Of a stretch of DNA of 64,000 bases, positions 60,836 through 64,000 are shown one piece after another. The notes beneath the pieces were generated by a model. It saw nothing but the letters and a program-made list of their open reading frames with translations, made no database searches and had not been told where the DNA came from. Location: contig CP073749.1 in the NCBI GenBank assembly GCA_024398055.1, positions 806,001-870,000 of the forward strand, given 5' to 3'. The translations under genes were made by a program, and so were the position numbers. The stretch is from a bacterium SCSIO 12741 (lineage in GTDB: Bacteria > Bacteroidota > Bacteroidia > Flavobacteriales_G > Salibacteraceae). Within the stretch, counting starts at the first letter, position 1, and the number at the start of each line of letters is the position of its first letter.

Positions 60836-62245
60836 ATGAAATTCGACGATTTTGATCTTTCCGAGCCTCTGAAAGACGCCATATTTTATATGGGTTTTGA
60901 AAAGGCCACCCCGATACAAGAACAGGCCATCCCATCCATTATCGAAGGCAAAGACCTAATCGGTTGCGCTCAAACGGGAACTGGGAAAACAGCGGCCTTT
61001 TTAATTCCCCTGCTGGAGAAGATATCCAAGTCAGAAAAAAAGGGAATTAAGGCACTCATTTTGGTTCCTACCCGGGAATTGGCTATGCAAATTGACGAGC
61101 AGGTAGACGCTCTCGGTTACTTTGCCGATGTTTCCTCCGTTCCTGTGTATGGCGGTGGTGTTGGTGATGTATTTGCCCGGCAAAAAATGGCTATTCAGCA
61201 AGGGGTCGATATCATTATCGCTACACCCGGAAGATTTCTGGCACACCATAATCTGGGTTACCTCAATCTGGATGACCTGGAAACACTCATTCTGGATGAA
61301 GCGGATCGCATGCTCGACATGGGATTTATCGACGACATTCAACGAATCATCAATCTATGTCCGCAAGAAGGAAGGCAAACCCTACTTTTTTCCGCGACCA
61401 TGGCTACTGAGATTCGGGTATTGGCCAAAAAGATTCAGAAGAATCCCGTACAAGTAAACCTGGCCATCGCAAAGCCTGCTGCAAACGCGGTTCAGAAAAT
61501 ATACCTGGTCAATGACGAGCACAAAATAGCTTTGCTCGAGCATTTGCTGGATAACGAAGCTGAGGAGATCAGTAACATGATCATCTTCGCCTCCACTAAA
61601 GAAGGCGTCGATAAAATCTACCGCAAGCTCAACCGTGGAAATCGCAGTATTCAAAACCTGCATTCGGGCAAATCACAGGATGAGCGAAACGAAGCACTCC
61701 GCAAATTCAAAGCAGGAAGCCTAAAAATATTGGTAGCCACCGATGTTCTTTCCCGCGGAATTGACATTGAAGGCTTGAGCCATGTTGTTAATTATGACAT
61801 GCCGAACGACCCTGCCGATTATGTACATCGCGTAGGTAGAACTGCCCGAGCTGACCGCTCTGGAATAGCTATTTCTTTTGTAAACCGGGATGATCAGTTC
61901 AAGCTTCTAAATGTGGAAGAGCTTATCGAACGATCACTGGATAAATTGACCATTCCGGAATCCATTGGAACGAGTCCGGAATACAATCCGGATGAGTTAC
62001 TCAAGCGAAAAAGAAAAGGCCGGGGTAAGTCCAGGTACCGTCAGGGCGGAGGAAACCGCAGAAAAGGAGGAGGACAAAACCGAAATTCGAACAACCGTAA
62101 CAAAGGCGGGAAGAATTTTCGTGGTCAGAAAAAGAACAATGACCAGTCCAATCGTTCGGGCAAGAAACCTCAAGGCAAAAGACCACCGGGAAAGGGAAAC
62201 AATTCCCAAAAAGGTTCAGGCAACTCTGGCCAGGGCAAATCCTAA
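60836..62245 (+). CDS. DEAD-box RNA helicase
   Basis: 469 residues. Motifs in order: Q motif (FEKATPIQEQAIP), AQTGTGKT (I), PTRELA (Ia), TPGR (Ib), LDEADRMLDMGF (II), FSATM (III), IFASTKEGVDKIYRKL (IV), TDVLSRGIDIEGLSHVVNYDMP (V) and HRVGRTARAD (VI). A basic Gly/Arg/Asn-rich tail of about 90 residues (RKRKGRGKSRYRQGG...) favours RNA binding. It is probably used in ribosome assembly or RNA turnover, as with RhlE/CsdA. It ends four bases into the convergent XRE gene. Confidence 0.95.
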   Translation: MKFDDFDLSEPLKDAIFYMGFEKATPIQEQAIPSIIEGKDLIGCAQTGTGKTAAFLIPLLEKISKSEKKGIKALILVPTRELAMQIDEQVDALGYFADVSSVPVYGGGVGDVFARQKMAIQQGVDIIIATPGRFLAHHNLGYLNLDDLETLILDEADRMLDMGFIDDIQRIINLCPQEGRQTLLFSATMATEIRVLAKKIQKNPVQVNLAIAKPAANAVQKIYLVNDEHKIALLEHLLDNEAEEISNMIIFASTKEGVDKIYRKLNRGNRSIQNLHSGKSQDERNEALRKFKAGSLKILVATDVLSRGIDIEGLSHVVNYDMPNDPADYVHRVGRTARADRSGIAISFVNRDDQFKLLNVEELIERSLDKLTIPESIGTSPEYNPDELLKRKRKGRGKSRYRQGGGNRRKGGGQNRNSNNRNKGGKNFRGQKKNNDQSNRSGKKPQGKRPPGKGNNSQKGSGNSGQGKS

Positions 62246-62565
62246 TTGCCTTTTAATTGCTTCAGTTCTTGCTCCAGGTTTTCCAACCTTTGGTAGAGCA
62301 TTTTAATTTCGGTTTCAGCTGGATTTGAAATGGGATTTAATTGATCCGGCCTCACTTTGTTTCCTTCTCGACTAAAGCGTACAATCTCATCCATAGAGAA
62401 GCCCAACACCCGGGATATTTCATAAAATGTAGTAGCCTGAATTCGGGTTACTCCGTTTTCTAAGTTTGAATACACCTTTTGGGAAACACCCAATTGGATG
62501 GCAACATACTCTTGTGTAAAATGCTTGTATTCTCGTAAAATTCGAATGGCCAATGCGAGATCCAT
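62242..62565 (-). CDS. XRE-family helix-turn-helix protein
   Basis: 107 residues from the ATG at 62565 (MDLALAIRILREYKHFTQEYVAIQLG); an earlier ATG at 62622 would add a Phe/Cys-rich stretch with no family support. The HTH_3 domain covers about 5-60, with the recognition helix around SQKVYSNLENGVTRIQ. The last 25 residues form a short coiled coil (AETEIKMLYQRLENLEQELKQLKGN), suiting a dimer. The target is unknown. It converges on the helicase gene. Confidence 0.85.
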   Translation of the reverse strand: MDLALAIRILREYKHFTQEYVAIQLGVSQKVYSNLENGVTRIQATTFYEISRVLGFSMDEIVRFSREGNKVRPDQLNPISNPAETEIKMLYQRLENLEQELKQLKGN

Positions 62566-62716
62566 CGATCCACTTGTGTTTAAGAAGTTGGCGAACTCAT
62601 AGTAAAAGACAAAGCAACACATTCGTACTGTTTTGCCTTTCCAAAAAGGGTATAGACTATCCCAAGAACTGGGTAAGCTTATACGATTTTCGGGGTAAAC
62701 TGAAAATCAACTGACT

Positions 62717-62724
62717 TATATTTG
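62717..62724 (+). promoter_or_regulatory. -7 box TATATTTG of a possible small RNA or leader
   Basis: Perfect TAnnTTTG in the gap between the XRE gene and the 62894 gene. No clear -33 TTG at 19-21 bases. The RNA it would make contains two hairpins, the second a good terminator. Confidence 0.42.
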
Positions 62725-62729
62725 TGGTA

Positions 62730-62842
62730 TCATCTGCAAAAAGGAAGAAAATCGGTTAGATTGGCTTGTTTTTCGCAGGAATCTCAAAAACTCAAATTTA
62801 ATACATTTGAGTTGTTCTTTTTGTATTTAAAAAGAACTTTTT
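62730..62842 (+). ncRNA. Candidate small RNA or attenuator
   Basis: Starting about six bases after the -7 box, this stretch contains AACTCAAAT (62789-62797) paired with ATTTGAGTT (62805-62813), then at once GTTCTTTTT (62814-62822) paired with AAAAAGAAC (62829-62837) and a T run to 62842. A promoter plus a terminator about 115 bases apart without an open frame fits an sRNA. It may equally be a leader that attenuates the membrane gene at 62894. Not matched to a known family. Confidence 0.35.
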
Positions 62843-62893
62843 CAACCGAATTATTACTCCATGTAAATGGAGGAAAAAACTAAGAACTAAACA

Positions 62894-63304
62894 ATGGAAG
62901 CGAACTGGATGGTTCCCGTAAATGTATCCTACAGCACCCTGGCCAAATGCACGGCTTTTTTGGTGGTGAGTTGCATTACCGCCTTCCAAAGTCTTAATCC
63001 TTTTACGCCTTGGCTCTACAATTTGGGTTTGGCCTTGAGCATTCTATTCTCAGTAGGACTATTGACGCTACTCAATAGAATGCGACAGGTTGATCATGTG
63101 CCGATGTACGGCTCTATTCCAAGACCTTACTTCCAGTTGCAATATTTGCTGTTTTCACTCATGGCTTTAGGGCTAATGCAGGATGGGTGGGAAGAAAAAG
63201 ACCGGCTCGTGGATCGAGCACTGGTCGGTCTTTGCATCTACTTTGGTGTTTTGTTTATTGGATCGCTCTTTCAAACCAGAACACACCCTTCGGAGATTCC
63301 CTGA
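62894..63304 (+). CDS. Hypothetical membrane protein
   Basis: 136 residues with about four membrane helices (about 15-33, 39-57, 72-90, 108-126) joined by short loops. Segments VSYSTLAKCTAFLVVS and YNLGLALSILFSVGLLTLL are typical helices. No conserved polar residues suggest a transporter or enzyme. It lies after the candidate small RNA; CTCCAT-GTAA-ATGGAG just before it forms a small hairpin. Function unknown. Confidence 0.6.
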   Translation: MEANWMVPVNVSYSTLAKCTAFLVVSCITAFQSLNPFTPWLYNLGLALSILFSVGLLTLLNRMRQVDHVPMYGSIPRPYFQLQYLLFSLMALGLMQDGWEEKDRLVDRALVGLCIYFGVLFIGSLFQTRTHPSEIP

Positions 63305-63330
63305 ATATCTCCAGTAAAATATTCCTCATT

Positions 63331-63405
63331 CGCCGGTGCCGTTGCAGTTCAATAGTCTAAGGTTGTGACCAGGTCACATTTCTGCAAAGGTTGGCGGCAC
63401 AGGCG
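63331..63405. other. Large compound inverted-repeat structure, candidate structured RNA
   Basis: CGCCGGTGCCGTTGCAG (63331-63347) pairs with CTGCAA (63382-63387) and CGGCACAGGCG (63395-63405): 16 of 17 positions pair, with one seven-base bulge on the right side. Inside the loop TGTGACC-A-GGTCACA (63364-63378) is a perfect palindrome. A second hairpin GAGGATG-T8-CATCCTC (63409-63430) follows. This is far more pairing than chance gives for 100 bases. It does not match a known class that I can recognise. The rest of the gap 63305-63608 is C-rich and has no gene. Confidence 0.5.
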
Positions 63406-63586
63406 TTTGAGGATGTTTTTTTTCATCCTCCATCAATCCCTTAAATAAATTCACTCATACCGCCCAAAAACAGCCTTATTCCGGCCTATTCAGCCTCCCC
63501 TACTACCCATTCTCATCTCCTCAATTTCAGCCTTAGCAAGCCCCTCAAAAATGCCGAGCACCCAACTCCCCGAAAAATGCGATTGT

Positions 63587-63594
63587 TAGATTTA
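63587..63594 (+). promoter_or_regulatory. -7-like box TAGATTTA before the last gene
   Basis: TAGATTTA lies 14 bases before the ATG at 63609. It differs from TAnnTTTG only in the last base, as do the TACCTTTA boxes elsewhere in the window. Confidence 0.35.
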
Positions 63595-63608
63595 TAGACA
63601 CGTCGCCT

Positions 63609-64000
63609 ATGTTAATTTCAAGGTCCCAACTACTACCCCTCTTGGCATTGCTCACAATCAGCTTGCTACATGCTTGCCAAAAAAATGACGTTCAAGGGCT
63701 AACCACCCGGAACCTAACCTCACCATCCTGCCAGCTCCGGTCGTCGAATTATATTTTCGACGCCGGATCTAAATGGATTTATCAAAACGACAGCACTGGA
63801 GAACTCATTCAGGTTAAAGTAAGAAGCACTAAGCGTGATCAAGCCCCAAATCAGGAGCACCACGAATCGATTTGCTTTATCCAGAGTCAACTATCACCAG
63901 CCGACTTCAGTTATTCCTACTCAGAAGGAGAGTTTAGCAATCCTCCAACCGATCAGGAGTCTACCTCTCTCCCCTCCTATTGGGAAAGAAGTGGCGCTCA
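63609..64000 (+). CDS. Lipoprotein, 3' end beyond the window
   Basis: An ATG at 63609 opens a frame that runs off the end after 130 residues. The start LLPLLALLTISLLHAC is a lipoprotein signal with Cys23. The mature part has FDAGSKWIYQNDSTGELIQVKV, a strand-rich segment seen in many Bacteroidota lipoproteins. It has no stop to 64000 and its composition is protein-like. Function unknown because the rest is missing. Confidence 0.7.
   Translation, partial: MLISRSQLLPLLALLTISLLHACQKNDVQGLTTRNLTSPSCQLRSSNYIFDAGSKWIYQNDSTGELIQVKVRSTKRDQAPNQEHHESICFIQSQLSPADFSYSYSEGEFSNPPTDQESTSLPSYWERSGA

Noticed and set aside
63364-63378. TGTGACC-A-GGTCACA as a CRP/FNR-type binding site
   Set aside because: CRP sites have TGTGA and TCACA separated by six bases; here the gap is five. 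The palindrome also sits inside a larger paired structure, so an RNA reading is simpler.
63331-63430. Signal recognition particle RNA
   Set aside because: The conserved GGAAGGAAGC apical region is absent.
1-64000. CRISPR arrays, tRNA genes, insertion sequences or prophage genes
   Set aside because: No regularly spaced repeats, no recognisable tRNA in the gaps read, and no transposase, integrase or phage structural gene found.

Overview
The window looks like the chromosome of a Bacteroidota bacterium, most probably of the Flavobacteriia/Cryomorphaceae type. The evidence is: two secreted proteins ending in type IX secretion (T9SS) sorting domains, a PorT-like T9SS component downstream of ubiE, a fused alpha/beta 2-oxoacid dehydrogenase E1, the bacillithiol enzyme BshA, a lipoprotein-type M49 peptidase, a LytS/LytTR pair with a large periplasmic sensor, and many -7 boxes of the Bacteroidota form TAnnTTTG. 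Gene density is high. I saw no tRNA, rRNA, CRISPR array, insertion sequence or prophage. One RNA gene, rnpB, is clear.

Layout. 1-8951: a TerC-type membrane protein, an outer-membrane beta-barrel protein, a thioredoxin-like protein, YaaA, a tiny ORF beside REP-like palindromes, a divergent NUDIX/Smr pair, secreted and hypothetical proteins, and an MBOAT/SGNH-like acyltransferase pair. 9092-15041 is more accessory: a tandem pair of isochorismatase-like proteins (one exported, both with an altered catalytic triad), a terminator, an AT-rich SRA-HNH modification-dependent endonuclease, an HxD...H protein next to an ACMSD-like decarboxylase, a frameshifted lipoprotein and two small membrane proteins. 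15062-21253: a tightly coupled minus-strand operon (DUF4856 - imelysin - HTTM - TonB-dependent receptor) with a perfect palindrome over its promoter; the receptor gene carries a frameshift. 21254-28087: the fused E1, an LtaS-like enzyme coupled to a diacylglycerol kinase and a SUI1 factor, a small lipoprotein, and bshA. 28167-33809: a GH3/beta-lactamase fusion, rnpB and an M49 peptidase. 33993-47010: two large T9SS substrates flanking a histidine kinase/LytTR regulator pair. 47202-54867: trxB, meaB, an aminotransferase, a PfkB sugar kinase, ubiE and porT. 54929-60754: a MarR-regulated fatty acid beta-oxidation operon. 60836-64000: a DEAD-box helicase, an XRE regulator, a candidate small RNA, a membrane protein, an elaborate inverted-repeat structure that may be an uncharacterised structured RNA, and a lipoprotein cut by the window edge.

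How parts work together. The DUF4856/imelysin/HTTM/receptor operon is best read as an envelope iron (or other metal) acquisition unit under repressor control. The LtaS-like enzyme would release diacylglycerol that the overlapping kinase could recycle. PorT belongs to the machine that would export the two sorting-domain proteins. The MarR protein sits on a 12-bp-arm palindrome and probably controls the three beta-oxidation genes behind it. Several genes start within a few bases of their -7 box, so leaderless mRNAs appear common. Two genes carry single-base deletions that may be real or may be sequencing errors.
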